From the NCBI RefSeq assembly GCF_001955715.1, contig NZ_CP019239.1:3782001-3846000 (forward strand): a stretch of DNA of 64,000 bases, read 5' to 3'. Source of the stretch: Rhodoferax saidenbachensis. GTDB lineage: Bacteria; Pseudomonadota; Gammaproteobacteria; Burkholderiales; Burkholderiaceae_C. This document shows positions 54,599 through 63,290 of this stretch, piece after piece (position 1 is the first letter of the stretch; every line of letters starts with the position of its first letter). The notes under the pieces were generated by a model, which was not told the origin of the DNA, ran no database searches, and saw nothing but the letters and a program-made list of their open reading frames with translations. The position numbers were made by a program, and so were the translations under genes.

Positions 54599-57500
54599 CT
54601 ACATGTTCCGGCGGTATTGCCCACCCACCTCAAACAGCGCATTGGTGATCTGGCCCAGGGAGCAGACGCGCACGGCATCCATCAGCACGTTGAAGACGTT
54701 CTGGTTGTCGATGACGGCCTGCTGCAGTTGCTTGAGCATGGTGGGTGCTTCTGCCGCATGGCGGGTGTGGAAATCGGCCAGGCGTTTGAGCTGGTTTTGC
54801 TTTTCCTCGTCCGTGCTGCGGGCCAGCTCCAGCTTTTCCATCACCTGATCACCATGCGGGTTGCGGAAGGTGTTGACGCCGATGATGGGCAGCTCGCCCG
54901 TGTGTTTGAGCATCTCGTAGTGCATGGATTCGTCCTGGATCTTGCCGCGCTGGTAGCCTGTTTCCATGGCACCCAGTACACCGCCACGCTCGGCAATGCT
55001 TTCAAACTCTTTGAGCACGGCTTCTTCCACCAGCTCGGTCAGCTCTTCGATGATGAAGGCGCCTTGTGACGGGTTCTCGTTCTTGGCCAGGCCCCACTCG
55101 CGGTTGATGATGAGCTGGATGGCCATGGCGCGGCGCACGCTGTCTTCGGTGGGCGTGGTGATGGCCTCGTCAAACGCATTGGTGTGCAGGCTGTTGCAGT
55201 TGTCGTAAATGGCGATCAGGGCCTGCAGTGTGGTGCGGATGTCGTTGAACTGAATTTCCTGCGCGTGCAGGCTGCGGCCACTGGTCTGAATGTGGTACTT
55301 GAGCTTCTGGCTGCGCTCATTCGCGCCGTATTTCTCTTTCATCGCAACCGCCCAGATGCGGCGCGCCACGCGACCCATCACGGTGTACTCGGGGTCCATG
55401 CCGTTGCTGAAGAAGAAGCTCAGGTTGGGTGCGAAGTCGTCAATGTGCATGCCGCGCGCGAGGTACGCTTCGACAAACGTAAAGCCGTTGCTAAGCGTGA
55501 ACGCGAGCTGGCTGATCGGGTTGGCACCCGCCTCGGCAATGTGGTACCCGGAGATGGACACACTGTAGAAGTTGCGCACGTCATGGTGCACAAAGTACTC
55601 GGCAATGTCGCCCATGACCTTCAGCGAAAACTCGGTGCTGAAGATGCAGGTGTTCTGGCCCTGGTCTTCTTTCAGGATGTCGGCTTGCACGGTGCCGCGC
55701 ACATTGGCCAGCACCCATTCCTTGATTTTGGCAATTTCGGTATCGGTGGGCTCGCGGCCGTTGTCGGCCTGGAACTTCTCGATGTTCTGGTCGATGGCCG
55801 TGTTCATGAACATGGCCAGGATCGAAGGCGCGGGGCCGTTGATGGTCATGGACACGCTGGTAGACGGGCTGCACAAATCGAACCCGCCGTACAGCACCTT
55901 CATGTCGTCCAGCGTGGCAATGCTCACGCCGCTGTTGCCCACCTTGCCGTAGATGTCGGGGCGCGGGTCGGGGTCGTTGCCGTACAGCGTGACCGAGTCA
56001 AATGCGGTGGACAGGCGCTTGGCCGCCATGCCGCTGCTGAGCAGCTTGAAACGCGTGTTGGTGCGGAAGGCATCACCCTCGCCCGCGAACATGCGGGTCG
56101 GGTCTTCACCCTCGCGCTTGAAGGCAAAGGTGCCGGCCGTGTAGGGATAGCTGCCGGGCACGTTGTCCAGCATCAGCCACTGCAACACCTCGCCCTGGTC
56201 TTCATACTGCGGCAAGGCGACTTTGCGAATCACGGTACCACTCAAACTCTTGGTGGTCAGTGCGGTGCGGATTTCCTTGTCGCGGATCTTCACGACGTAC
56301 TCGTCGCCTGCGTAGGCCTTTTGCATCTCAGGCCACTGGGCGAGCAGCTTGCGTTCGGCCGCGCCCATGCGGTCTTCGCGCTGCTGGGCCAGATCGGTCA
56401 CCGCGGCCACCGCGCCGCGTTTGTCGGGGTTGGCTTCCTGCAGCATGCGGCCGCTGGCGCGCAGTTGCTGGATCTCACGCGCCAGCCGGGCTTGTTCGCG
56501 TGCGCGCTTTTTGTAGCCGCGCACCGTGTCGCTGATCTCGGCCAGATAGCGCGTGCGCGCAGCGGGCACCACCGGGGTTTGGTTGCTGCTGTGGCGCACC
56601 GTCACCTTGGGCAAGATGCCATCCTTGAGCGGCACGCCTAAGGCCTGCAAGCGCGGCAACAGCGCCTGGTAAAGCGCCGTCACACCGTCGTCGTTGAAAC
56701 GCGCGGCCATGGTGCCGAAGACGGGCATCTGGTCGGCAGGTGTGGTCCAGGCTTCCTTGTTGCGCTGCACCTGCTTGGACACATCGCGCAGCGCATCGCT
56801 GGCGCCCTTGCGATCAAACTTGTTGATGGCGACAAACTCGGCAAAGTCCAGCATGTCGATTTTTTCCAGCTGGCTGGCGGCGCCAAACTCGGGCGTCATC
56901 ACATACATGGGCACATCCACCAGCGGTGCAATGGCCGCATCACCCTGGCCAATGCCGGAGGTCTCCACCACCACCAGATCGAACCCCGCCACCTTGCAGG
57001 CAGCAATCACATCGGGCAGAGCGGCGCTGATCTCGGAGCCAAAATCACGCGTGGCCAGGCTACGCATAAAGACACGTTGGCCTGAATCTTTCTGCGTTCG
57101 GGCTGGGCCTGTCGAAGCCTTGGCGAGCCCTTCGACAGGCTCAGCCCGAACGGTGGTATTCCAGGGCGAGATGGCATTCATGCGGATGCGGTCGCCCAGC
57201 AACGCACCACCGCTCTTGCGGCGGCTTGGGTCTATGGAGATGACAGCGACGCGCAAGGCATCGTTCTGGTCCAGGCGCAGGCGGCGAATCAGCTCATCGG
57301 TCAGGCTGGACTTGCCCGCACCGCCGGTGCCGGTGATACCCACGACCGCTATCTTTTTAGTAGCTGCTTGCGCACGTATCTCCTGGGCTAGCGCCTGATT
57401 TACCTTGGAAGCCTCGATAGCGGTGAGCAGCTGGGAGAGTGCGCGCCAACTGGCCTCGGTATGGCCCTGGATGGCGGTAAGGTCGGTAGGCGCCAGCGCG

Positions 57501-57964
57501 GTAATGTCTTTGTCGCAGCGCATCACCATCTCGCCAATCATGCCGGCCAGGCCCATCCGCTGGCCGTCTTCGGGGCTGTAGATGCGGGCCACGCCGTAGG
57601 CATGCAGCTCGCGGATCTCGGCCGGCACGATGACACCGCCGCCGCCGCCAAACACTTGGATATGCGCGCCGCCACGGGCCTTGAGCAGGTCCACCATGTA
57701 CTTGAAGTACTCCACATGGCCGCCTTGGTAGGAGCTGATGGCGATGCCTTGCACGTCTTCCTGCAGCGCAGCGGTGACCACCTCGTCCACACTGCGGTTG
57801 TGGCCCAAGTGGATGACTTCAGCGCCCATGCCCTGCAGGATGCGGCGCATGATGTTGATGGCCGCATCATGCCCGTCGAACAGGCTGGCGGCGGTCACAA
57901 AACGCACCTTGTGCGTGGGCCGGTAGTTGGCAAGGGCCTTGAACTCTGCAGACAGGTCGGTCAT
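54599..57964 (-). CDS. icmF: Fused isobutyryl-CoA mutase IcmF
   Basis: 1121 residues. A B12-binding domain (about 15-150; candidate lower ligand His 32 in [10 protein letters not shown]) is followed by a MeaB-like GTPase chaperone domain (P-loop [13 protein letters not shown] near 210-222, VISIDPSRR) and a large mutase TIM barrel and linker ([17 protein letters not shown] [33 protein letters not shown]). It interconverts isobutyryl-CoA and n-butyryl-CoA using adenosylcobalamin, with built-in reactivation. Two repeat families are read in frame: family B at about residues 188-206, just before the P-loop, and family A at about residues 271-290 in the loop after DRIRMNAI. The protein is correspondingly longer than IcmF elsewhere, as I recall about 1093 residues. 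A perfect palindrome lies 15 bases upstream. Confidence 0.93.
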   Translation of the reverse strand: MTDLSAEFKALANYRPTHKVRFVTAASLFDGHDAAINIMRRILQGMGAEVIHLGHNRSVDEVVTAALQEDVQGIAISSYQGGHVEYFKYMVDLLKARGGAHIQVFGGGGGVIVPAEIRELHAYGVARIYSPEDGQRMGLAGMIGEMVMRCDKDITALAPTDLTAIQGHTEASWRALSQLLTAIEASKVNQALAQEIRAQAATKKIAVVGITGTGGAGKSSLTDELIRRLRLDQNDALRVAVISIDPSRRKSGGALLGDRIRMNAISPWNTTVRAEPVEGLAKASTGPARTQKDSGQRVFMRSLATRDFGSEISAALPDVIAACKVAGFDLVVVETSGIGQGDAAIAPLVDVPMYVMTPEFGAASQLEKIDMLDFAEFVAINKFDRKGASDALRDVSKQVQRNKEAWTTPADQMPVFGTMAARFNDDGVTALYQALLPRLQALGVPLKDGILPKVTVRHSSNQTPVVPAARTRYLAEISDTVRGYKKRAREQARLAREIQQLRASGRMLQEANPDKRGAVAAVTDLAQQREDRMGAAERKLLAQWPEMQKAYAGDEYVVKIRDKEIRTALTTKSLSGTVIRKVALPQYEDQGEVLQWLMLDNVPGSYPYTAGTFAFKREGEDPTRMFAGEGDAFRTNTRFKLLSSGMAAKRLSTAFDSVTLYGNDPDPRPDIYGKVGNSGVSIATLDDMKVLYGGFDLCSPSTSVSMTINGPAPSILAMFMNTAIDQNIEKFQADNGREPTDTEIAKIKEWVLANVRGTVQADILKEDQGQNTCIFSTEFSLKVMGDIAEYFVHHDVRNFYSVSISGYHIAEAGANPISQLAFTLSNGFTFVEAYLARGMHIDDFAPNLSFFFSNGMDPEYTVMGRVARRIWAVAMKEKYGANERSQKLKYHIQTSGRSLHAQEIQFNDIRTTLQALIAIYDNCNSLHTNAFDEAITTPTEDSVRRAMAIQLIINREWGLAKNENPSQGAFIIEELTELVEEAVLKEFESIAERGGVLGAMETGYQRGKIQDESMHYEMLKHTGELPIIGVNTFRNPHGDQVMEKLELARSTDEEKQNQLKRLADFHTRHAAEAPTMLKQLQQAVIDNQNVFNVLMDAVRVCSLGQITNALFEVGGQYRRNM
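57095..57153. repeat. Palindromic repeat (family A) inside icmF
   Basis: CGTTCGGGCTGGGCCTGTCG, AAGCC, GGCGAGCC, CTTCGACAGGCTCAGCCCG and AACGG. On the coding strand it reads [19 protein letters not shown] without a stop. It separates DRIRMNAI from [10 protein letters not shown], which are adjacent in typical family members. Confidence 0.88.
57348..57402 (-). repeat. ~50-nt repeat (family B) inside icmF
   Basis: On the coding strand AAATCAGGCGCTAGCCCAGG, AGATACGTGCGCAAGCAGCT, ACTAAAAAGATAGC follows the family B pattern (compare the intergenic copy at 19460). It encodes [19 protein letters not shown], the linker just before the GTPase P-loop. Confidence 0.75.
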
Positions 57965-57978
57965 GGCTTGGCACCTAA

Positions 57979-58000
57979 TTGACGTTTACGTAAACGTCAA
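57979..58000. promoter_or_regulatory. Perfect 22-bp palindrome upstream of icmF
   Basis: Arms TTGACGTTTAC and GTAAACGTCAA, 15 bases before the icmF start. It resembles operators of MerR-type LiuR regulators of branched-chain amino acid catabolism as I recall them, which would fit the function of IcmF; this is inference. Confidence 0.65.
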
Positions 58001-58090
58001 CTGTAAACCATTTGCCTGACGCGTATTTCCCTTTCAATATCCTTTAGAGTTGACCCAGCTTCACAGAACCCGCCGCCGCACCCGACAGCC

Positions 58091-59203
58091 ATGCAACCGA
58101 TCCAGCTTTTTGACCCCGCCTCCAGCACCTACACCTATGTGCTGTTTGACGAGGCGACGCGCGACGCGCTGATCATTGACCCGGTGGACAACCAGCTGGA
58201 GCGCGACCTGAATGTGCTGCGCCAATACGGCCTGAAGCTGGCCTGGACGGTAGAAACCCATGCCCACGCCGACCACATCACCAGCGCTGGCCAACTGGCC
58301 GAACACGCGGGCGCCAAAACCGCGGCACCCGCAGGCTGCGGCATCACCACCGCGGCGGTGCAACTGGCAGATGGCGATGTGCTGCCGTTTGGCGGCGAAC
58401 ACATCAAAGTGCTGCACACACCGGGCCACACCGCCGGCAGCATGAGTTTTGTCTGGCGCACGCATGTGTTCACCGGCGATACGCTCTTGATCCACGGCTG
58501 TGGCCGCACCGATTTCCAGTCGGGTAGTGCCGAAGCGCTGTACCACAGCATCACCCAGGTGCTATTCAAACTGCCTGATACCACCACGGTCTGGCCTGGC
58601 CACGATTACCAGGGCCGCACCCACTCCAGCATCGCTGCCGAGAAATCGGGCAACCCCCGGGTCGCCGACAAAACCGAACAAGAATTCATCACCATCATGG
58701 AATCCCTGAACCTGCCCAAACCCCAACGCATGGACGAAGCCGTCCCCGCGAACCTGACCTCGGGTGTGCGCCATGATGCCGGCGGTGCAGGTGCGATAGA
58801 GCTACGCGCCGCAGCCGGGTATGCCGGGGATGTATCCCCCGCACTGGCTTGCGCCTGGTGGCAGGCCAGGGACGCCGTGCTGGTGGACGTACGCACCGAC
58901 GCTGAACGCGAGTGGGTGGGTTTTGTGCCCGGCGCAGTCGCCATTGCCTGGAAACAATGGCCTGGCATGGCACTGAACGCCAGCTTTGACGCCAGCGTGC
59001 AGGCCGCCGTGCCCGCAGGCAAAAAACTGGTCCTGCTGTGCCGCAGTGGTGTGCGCTCCGTCGCAGCAGCCAAACGCGCGACCGAGCTGGGCCTGGAGGC
59101 CTACAACATCCTCGAAGGTTTTGAAGGCGACCCGGACACTGAGGCGCACCGCGGCAACAGGGGCGGCTGGCGCATGCGTGGCCTGCCCTGGCGCCAAGGG
59201 TGA
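58091..59203 (+). CDS. Persulfide dioxygenase-rhodanese fusion (ETHE1-like)
   Basis: 370 residues. An MBL-fold ETHE1-type domain (about 1-235) has ETHAHADHITSAG, HTPGHTAGSMSF, FTGDTLLIHGCGRTDFQSG and WPGHDYQGRTHS. A rhodanese domain (about 255-365) follows, with the active-site cysteine in LLCRSGVRS (Cys 317). Such fusions oxidise glutathione persulfide to sulfite and move sulfane sulfur between thiosulfate and glutathione. The gene is divergent from icmF and lies seven bases before coaX. Confidence 0.9.
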   Translation: MQPIQLFDPASSTYTYVLFDEATRDALIIDPVDNQLERDLNVLRQYGLKLAWTVETHAHADHITSAGQLAEHAGAKTAAPAGCGITTAAVQLADGDVLPFGGEHIKVLHTPGHTAGSMSFVWRTHVFTGDTLLIHGCGRTDFQSGSAEALYHSITQVLFKLPDTTTVWPGHDYQGRTHSSIAAEKSGNPRVADKTEQEFITIMESLNLPKPQRMDEAVPANLTSGVRHDAGGAGAIELRAAAGYAGDVSPALACAWWQARDAVLVDVRTDAEREWVGFVPGAVAIAWKQWPGMALNASFDASVQAAVPAGKKLVLLCRSGVRSVAAAKRATELGLEAYNILEGFEGDPDTEAHRGNRGGWRMRGLPWRQG

Positions 59204-59210
59204 GTAACAC

Positions 59211-59990
59211 ATGAGCTTTCTCGCACTCGATATCGGCAACACCCGGCTCAAATGGGCGCAGTACGCGTCCGCCCATCCCAAAGCTGCGCTGCTAAGCCAG
59301 GGCGCCGAGTTTCTGGAAAACATCGACAAACTGGCGGAAGGCCCTTGGCACGGTATGCCAGTGCCCAAGCAGGTGCTGGGCTGCGTTGTGGCTGGCGACA
59401 CGGTGCGCCGCCGCGTGCAGGAGCAGATGGAACACTGGGAGGTGGTCCCGCAATGGGTGGTGGCCAGCGAGTCCGAGGCCGGCCTGCGCAATGGCTACGA
59501 CCACCCCTCCCGCTTGGGCGCAGACCGCTGGGTGGCGATGGTCGGGGCCTACCACCGCATGTTGTCGCAAGGCGCGCCGCTGCCCATGGTGGTGGTCATG
59601 GTGGGTACTGCCGTGACGGTGGAAGCGGTGGATGCCGAGGGCAAGTTTTTGGGCGGTCTGATCTTGCCGGGCCACGGCATCATGCTGCGCGCGCTAGAGT
59701 CCGGCACCGCCGGGCTGCACGTGCCCACGGGCGAAGTGCGCGAGTTCCCCACCAACACCAGTGACGCGTTGACCAGCGGCGGCACCTACGCTATTGCCGG
59801 CGCCGTGGAACGCATGGTGCAGCATGTGCGCAGCCACTGCGGCGCAGAGCCCAAATGCATCATGACCGGTGGTGCAGGCTGGAAGATGGCACCCAGCATG
59901 ACGCGGCCATTTGAGCTGGTGGACAACCTGATTTTTGATGGGTTGCTGCAAATGGCGCAGAGGCGGTTTTCCTCTGTTGCAGCTTCCTAG
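59211..59990 (+). CDS. coaX: Type III pantothenate kinase CoaX
   Basis: 259 residues. Acetate/sugar-kinase-fold motifs are [12 protein letters not shown] (phosphate 1), the pantothenate-binding [18 protein letters not shown] with catalytic Asp, [10 protein letters not shown] (phosphate 2) and [13 protein letters not shown]. It carries out the first step of coenzyme A synthesis. It starts eight bases after the persulfide dioxygenase gene and is probably co-transcribed. Its position next to acyl-CoA and sulfur genes may be coincidental. Confidence 0.95.
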   Translation: MSFLALDIGNTRLKWAQYASAHPKAALLSQGAEFLENIDKLAEGPWHGMPVPKQVLGCVVAGDTVRRRVQEQMEHWEVVPQWVVASESEAGLRNGYDHPSRLGADRWVAMVGAYHRMLSQGAPLPMVVVMVGTAVTVEAVDAEGKFLGGLILPGHGIMLRALESGTAGLHVPTGEVREFPTNTSDALTSGGTYAIAGAVERMVQHVRSHCGAEPKCIMTGGAGWKMAPSMTRPFELVDNLIFDGLLQMAQRRFSSVAAS

Positions 59991-60021
59991 TGCCTCAGGG
60001 CTAATTCAGTATATTTCTGGC

Positions 60022-60151
60022 CTTCAGCCCTTATTGGGATTGCGCAAGCAGCTATTGAATTTGTAGCGGTTTTTGCTTCTGGTGAGATAGTTTGATTTTT
60101 TGGCATGTCGGGTTGTGCGCCCGACAGCGCAGTAACTTTTCTTTGCTTCGC
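60022..60151. repeat. Left arm of a large inverted repeat (includes family B copy)
   Basis: It begins with a family B copy (GGCCTTCAGCCCTTATTGGG, TTGCGCAAGCAGCTATT) and continues into sequence ending TTTGGCATGTCGGGTTGTGC. Bases 60041-60118 are an exact inverted match of 61900-61977 (78 of 78). The arm ends in the stem ACTTTTCTTTG and loop CTTCGC, where the IS481-type element is inserted. Confidence 0.88.
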
Positions 60152-61434
60152 TGTATGGACCGGAGACATAGGTAACAGGTGTGCCAGGACATGGGTAACG
60201 CTTGCGAGGGTTGTAAACCCTTGGAGGAGTCCCATGGTTTGGATGGAGAAGAGCACCGTGTCCCTGCGTCAAGAATTTGTCCTCCTGGCCAGCCAGGAGG
60301 GCGCAAACAAGCGAGAGCTGTGCCGGCGCTTCGGCATCAGCCCCAAGACGGGCTACAAGTGGCTGGCCCGAGCAAGCGATGGATTGCAGGCGGTGCTGAC
60401 TGACCGTAGCCGGCGTCCGCATACCTCACCCGCACGCAGCCCCGAAACCACCGAACAAGCTGTGCTGGCCCTGCGTGGCGAGCACCCGGCCTGGGGCGGG
60501 CGCAAGATTGCCCGGCGCCTGGCCGACCTTGGTCAAGCCCAACTCGCGCCCAGCACGGTCACTCATATCCTGCATCGCCACGGTCTCATCACGCCCCAAG
60601 CCAGCCGTGCTGCACAGCCTTGGCAACGCTTCGAGCACGATGCACCTAACAGTCTGTGGCAAATCGACTTCAAGGGTCACTTCGCCACCATAGCCGGGCG
60701 CTGCCATGGGCTCACGCTGTTGGACGATCACTCACGCTTCAATTTGCTGCTCGGCGCACTATCGCGCACCGACGCCGCCAGCGTACAGGCCAGGCTCATT
60801 GAGGTGTTTCGTCTCTATGGGCTGCCGCTACGCATCAATGCCGACAACGGTGCGCCCTGGGGTAGCCCCAGCGCGGGCGGGCGTAGCCTGAGTGAGCTGG
60901 CGATCTGGTTGATCCGGCTGGGCGTGCGCGTGAGCTTCAGCGCGCCGTATCATCCACAGACCAATGGGAAGCTGGAGCGATTCCATCGCTCCTTGGGCGT
61001 GGAAGTGATCGCGGGACAGCACTTCAGGGATCACGCGTCAGTGCAGTGCGCGTTCGACGCTTGGCGCCAGACCTACAACTGCGAGCGCCCGCACGAGGCG
61101 TTGCAGATGACAGTGCCTGCCCAACATTACCGGGCCAGCATCTTGGGCTATCCAGAGCACCTCAAGGAGATTGAATATCCGAGCACCGATATCGTGGTGA
61201 CGGTGGGCTGGAATGGTTTCATTCGCTTCCGAGGCCACACGCTGAGAACCTCAACAGCACTGCATCGGCTGCCTATCGGTATTCGCCCCCATCTGGGGCG
61301 AGATGGGGTGCATGATGTGTACTTCTGTCATCAGCTTTTCATGCAAATTGACCTGCATGCCCTGCGCGCAGGTGGTTGAGCAAGGTGTTACCCATGTCCT
61401 GGCACACCTGTTACCTATGTCTCCGGTCCATACA
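60152..61434. mobile_element. IS481-family insertion sequence, complete
   Basis: 1283 bp. Perfect 48-bp inverted repeats (60152-60199 and 61387-61434) begin TGTATGGACCGGAGACATAG. The 6-bp target duplication CTTCGC flanks it (60146-60151 and 61435-61440). The element lies in the loop of a perfect 11-bp hairpin (ACTTTTCTTTG / CAAAGAAAAGT). Confidence 0.95.
60234..61379 (+). CDS. IS481-family transposase
   Basis: 381 residues. An N-terminal helix-turn-helix (LRQEFVLLASQEGANKREL, CRRFGISPKTGYKW) is followed by a rve integrase core with WQIDFKGHF (first Asp), RINADNGAPWGS (second Asp) and YHPQTNGKLERFHRSLG (Glu), then FDAWRQTYNCERPHEAL. GGAGGAG lies seven bases before the ATG at 60234. No frameshift. 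The open frame extends back to 60105 through the inverted repeat and flank, which is not coding. Confidence 0.95.
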   Translation: MVWMEKSTVSLRQEFVLLASQEGANKRELCRRFGISPKTGYKWLARASDGLQAVLTDRSRRPHTSPARSPETTEQAVLALRGEHPAWGGRKIARRLADLGQAQLAPSTVTHILHRHGLITPQASRAAQPWQRFEHDAPNSLWQIDFKGHFATIAGRCHGLTLLDDHSRFNLLLGALSRTDAASVQARLIEVFRLYGLPLRINADNGAPWGSPSAGGRSLSELAIWLIRLGVRVSFSAPYHPQTNGKLERFHRSLGVEVIAGQHFRDHASVQCAFDAWRQTYNCERPHEALQMTVPAQHYRASILGYPEHLKEIEYPSTDIVVTVGWNGFIRFRGHTLRTSTALHRLPIGIRPHLGRDGVHDVYFCHQLFMQIDLHALRAGG

Positions 61435-62008
61435 CTTCGCCAAAGAAAAGTCACCAAAAGAAAGGCGACCCTACTGTCTGCGACCCCGGCTGCGCCGGGG
61501 CAACCTGCGGTGCTCGGGTTCAGTGGGGTCTGGCTCGAACTCGCCCTACGGGCTCAAACAATCGCCAGCCCTGATCCACTGAACCCTGCGCTCCTCGGCG
61601 CAACCAGAAGGGAGTAGGGGAAATACAGGCCGCCGCTGCGCTCGGCCCGTCCGCGCGCAGCGCGGACGAAGTTCGGCATTTGGTATCCGGCTGTTGGGTT
61701 TGCGTTAGCGCCGTAATGAGGAGGCGAGTAGCGCAGGTTTGGGCGGATCAGGGGCGTGCATGTTTGAGCGCAGCGAGTTTGCGCGCACCCCGTCCAAACC
61801 GAGCAGCGCAGCGTGCCCGCAGGGCCGACGAATCCGGCTCGCCTTTTCTTTGCTTACTTTCTTTTGGCGAAGCAAAAGAAAGTGAGTGCGCTGTCGGGTG
61901 CACAACCCGACATGCCAAAAAATCAAACTATCTCACCAGAAGCAAAAACCGCTACAAATTCAATAGCTGCTTGCGCAGACCCTATAAGAGCCAGAGGCCA
62001 AAATCCAA
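61435..62008. repeat. Composite repeat region and right arm of the large inverted repeat
   Basis: No convincing gene over about 570 bases. It holds CAAAGAAAAGT (right half of the interrupted hairpin), GC-rich palindromes (CCCCGGCTGCGCCGGGG at about 61485; CCGCGCGCAGCGCGG near 61655), and a second, uninterrupted hairpin ACTTTCTTTTG-GCGAAG-CAAAAGAAAGT at 61856-61883. The right arm (61900-62008) follows, ending in an inverted family B copy. The open frames here are repeat sequence. Confidence 0.8.
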
Positions 62009-62020
62009 GGAAACCGCAAC

Positions 62021-63211
62021 CTAGGAAGCCGCCAACCAAGCCTCCGCCAACCGCACCCAATACGTAGCCCCCAACGGAATCAAATCGTCGTTGAAGTCAT
62101 AACTCGGGTTGTGCAGCATGCACGGCCCACCACCGTGCCCCATCTCGCGGTGGGCGCCATCGCCATTGGCAATGAAGGCATAACAGCCGGGCTTGGCCAT
62201 TAGCATGTATGCAAAGTCCTCGGCGCCCATGGTGGGCTCCTGCTGCTCGACGTTGTCTGCACCCACAATGTCAGCCATCACACGGCGTGCGAATTCGGCC
62301 TCTTTGGCGGAGTTGATGGTAGGCGGGTAGTTGCGCTCAAACTCGAACTCGCAGGTCATGCCAAACGCTGCAGCCGTGTGCTCGGCCATCTCGCGCATGC
62401 GCTGCTCGATCATGTCCAGCACCTCGATGGTGAAGGTACGCACCGTGCCCTGCAATTCAACGCTATCGGGGATCACATTGGTGGCCTCGCCCGCGTGGAT
62501 CATGGTCACGGAAATCACACCGGCGTCGATGGGCTTTTTGTTGCGGCTGATGATGGTCTGAAAGGCCTGCACCATCTGACAGGCCACAGGCACCGGGTCC
62601 AGTCCGTTGTGCGGCATGGCGGCGTGGCCACCCTTGCCGCGCACGGTGATCTTGAACTCATTGCTCGACGCCATGACGGGGCCCGCGCTGGCGGCGAACT
62701 TGCCCACCTGCGAGCCGGGCCAGTTGTGCATGCCAAACACGGCCTCCACCGGGAATTTCTCGAACAGGCCGTCCTTGATCATCTCGCGTGCGCCACCACC
62801 GCCCTCTTCGGCGGGCTGGAACACCAGGTACACCGTGCCGTCAAAGTTGCGCTGCTTGGCAACGTGCTGGGCTGCAGCCAGCAGCATGGCGGTGTGGCCG
62901 TCGTGGCCACAGGCGTGCATCTTGCCGGGGTGCTGGCTGGTGTGGGCGAAGGTGTTGAACTCCTGCATGGGCAGGGCGTCCATGTCGGCGCGCAGGGCAA
63001 TGGCGCGGTCCGACGTGCCCGCCTTAACGATACCGACGACGCCGGTTGTGCCCATGCCGCGGTGGATGGGGATGCCCCATTCGGTCAGCTTGGCGGCCAC
63101 TACATCGGCGGTGCGCACTTCGTGAAAGCACAGTTCGGGGTGGGCGTGCAGGTCGCGCCGCAGGGCGGCCATGCCGGCGGCTTGGGTCAGGATGCTGTCT
63201 ATGATTTTCAT
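62021..63211 (-). CDS. M20 family amidohydrolase (hippurate hydrolase-like)
   Basis: 396 residues. Metal-binding and catalytic motifs are LRRDLHAHPELCFHEVRT, ALRADMDALPMQE, HACGHDGHTAMLLAAA, FQPAEEGGGGAREMI, and a late GHGGGPCMLHNPSYDFND histidine. The dimerisation domain lies at about 190-300 (KITVRGKGGHAAMPHNG). It hydrolyses N-acyl amino acids such as hippurate; the exact substrate is unknown. The ATG at 63211 gives the usual start MKIIDSIL. The open frame back to 63481 lies over the divergent oxidoreductase gene and is rejected. Confidence 0.92.
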   Translation of the reverse strand: MKIIDSILTQAAGMAALRRDLHAHPELCFHEVRTADVVAAKLTEWGIPIHRGMGTTGVVGIVKAGTSDRAIALRADMDALPMQEFNTFAHTSQHPGKMHACGHDGHTAMLLAAAQHVAKQRNFDGTVYLVFQPAEEGGGGAREMIKDGLFEKFPVEAVFGMHNWPGSQVGKFAASAGPVMASSNEFKITVRGKGGHAAMPHNGLDPVPVACQMVQAFQTIISRNKKPIDAGVISVTMIHAGEATNVIPDSVELQGTVRTFTIEVLDMIEQRMREMAEHTAAAFGMTCEFEFERNYPPTINSAKEAEFARRVMADIVGADNVEQQEPTMGAEDFAYMLMAKPGCYAFIANGDGAHREMGHGGGPCMLHNPSYDFNDDLIPLGATYWVRLAEAWLAAS

Positions 63212-63290
63212 GCTGCGTATGTCCTGTCGGTAAGCTGCCATTCTCCCCCATCCACAGGCACGGTGAAAGCCTTCGCGGTACAGTGGAGGG

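Noticed and set aside
55184-56641. 485-codon open frame antisense to icmF
   Set aside because: Shadow frame; His/Val/Gly-rich with no motif.
60105-60233. N-terminal extension of the IS481 transposase
   Set aside because: It runs through the target sequence and terminal inverted repeat; GGAGGAG before 60234 marks the real start.
61303-62024. Open frames after the IS481 transposase
   Set aside because: They lie in repetitive palindromic sequence without ribosome sites or domains.
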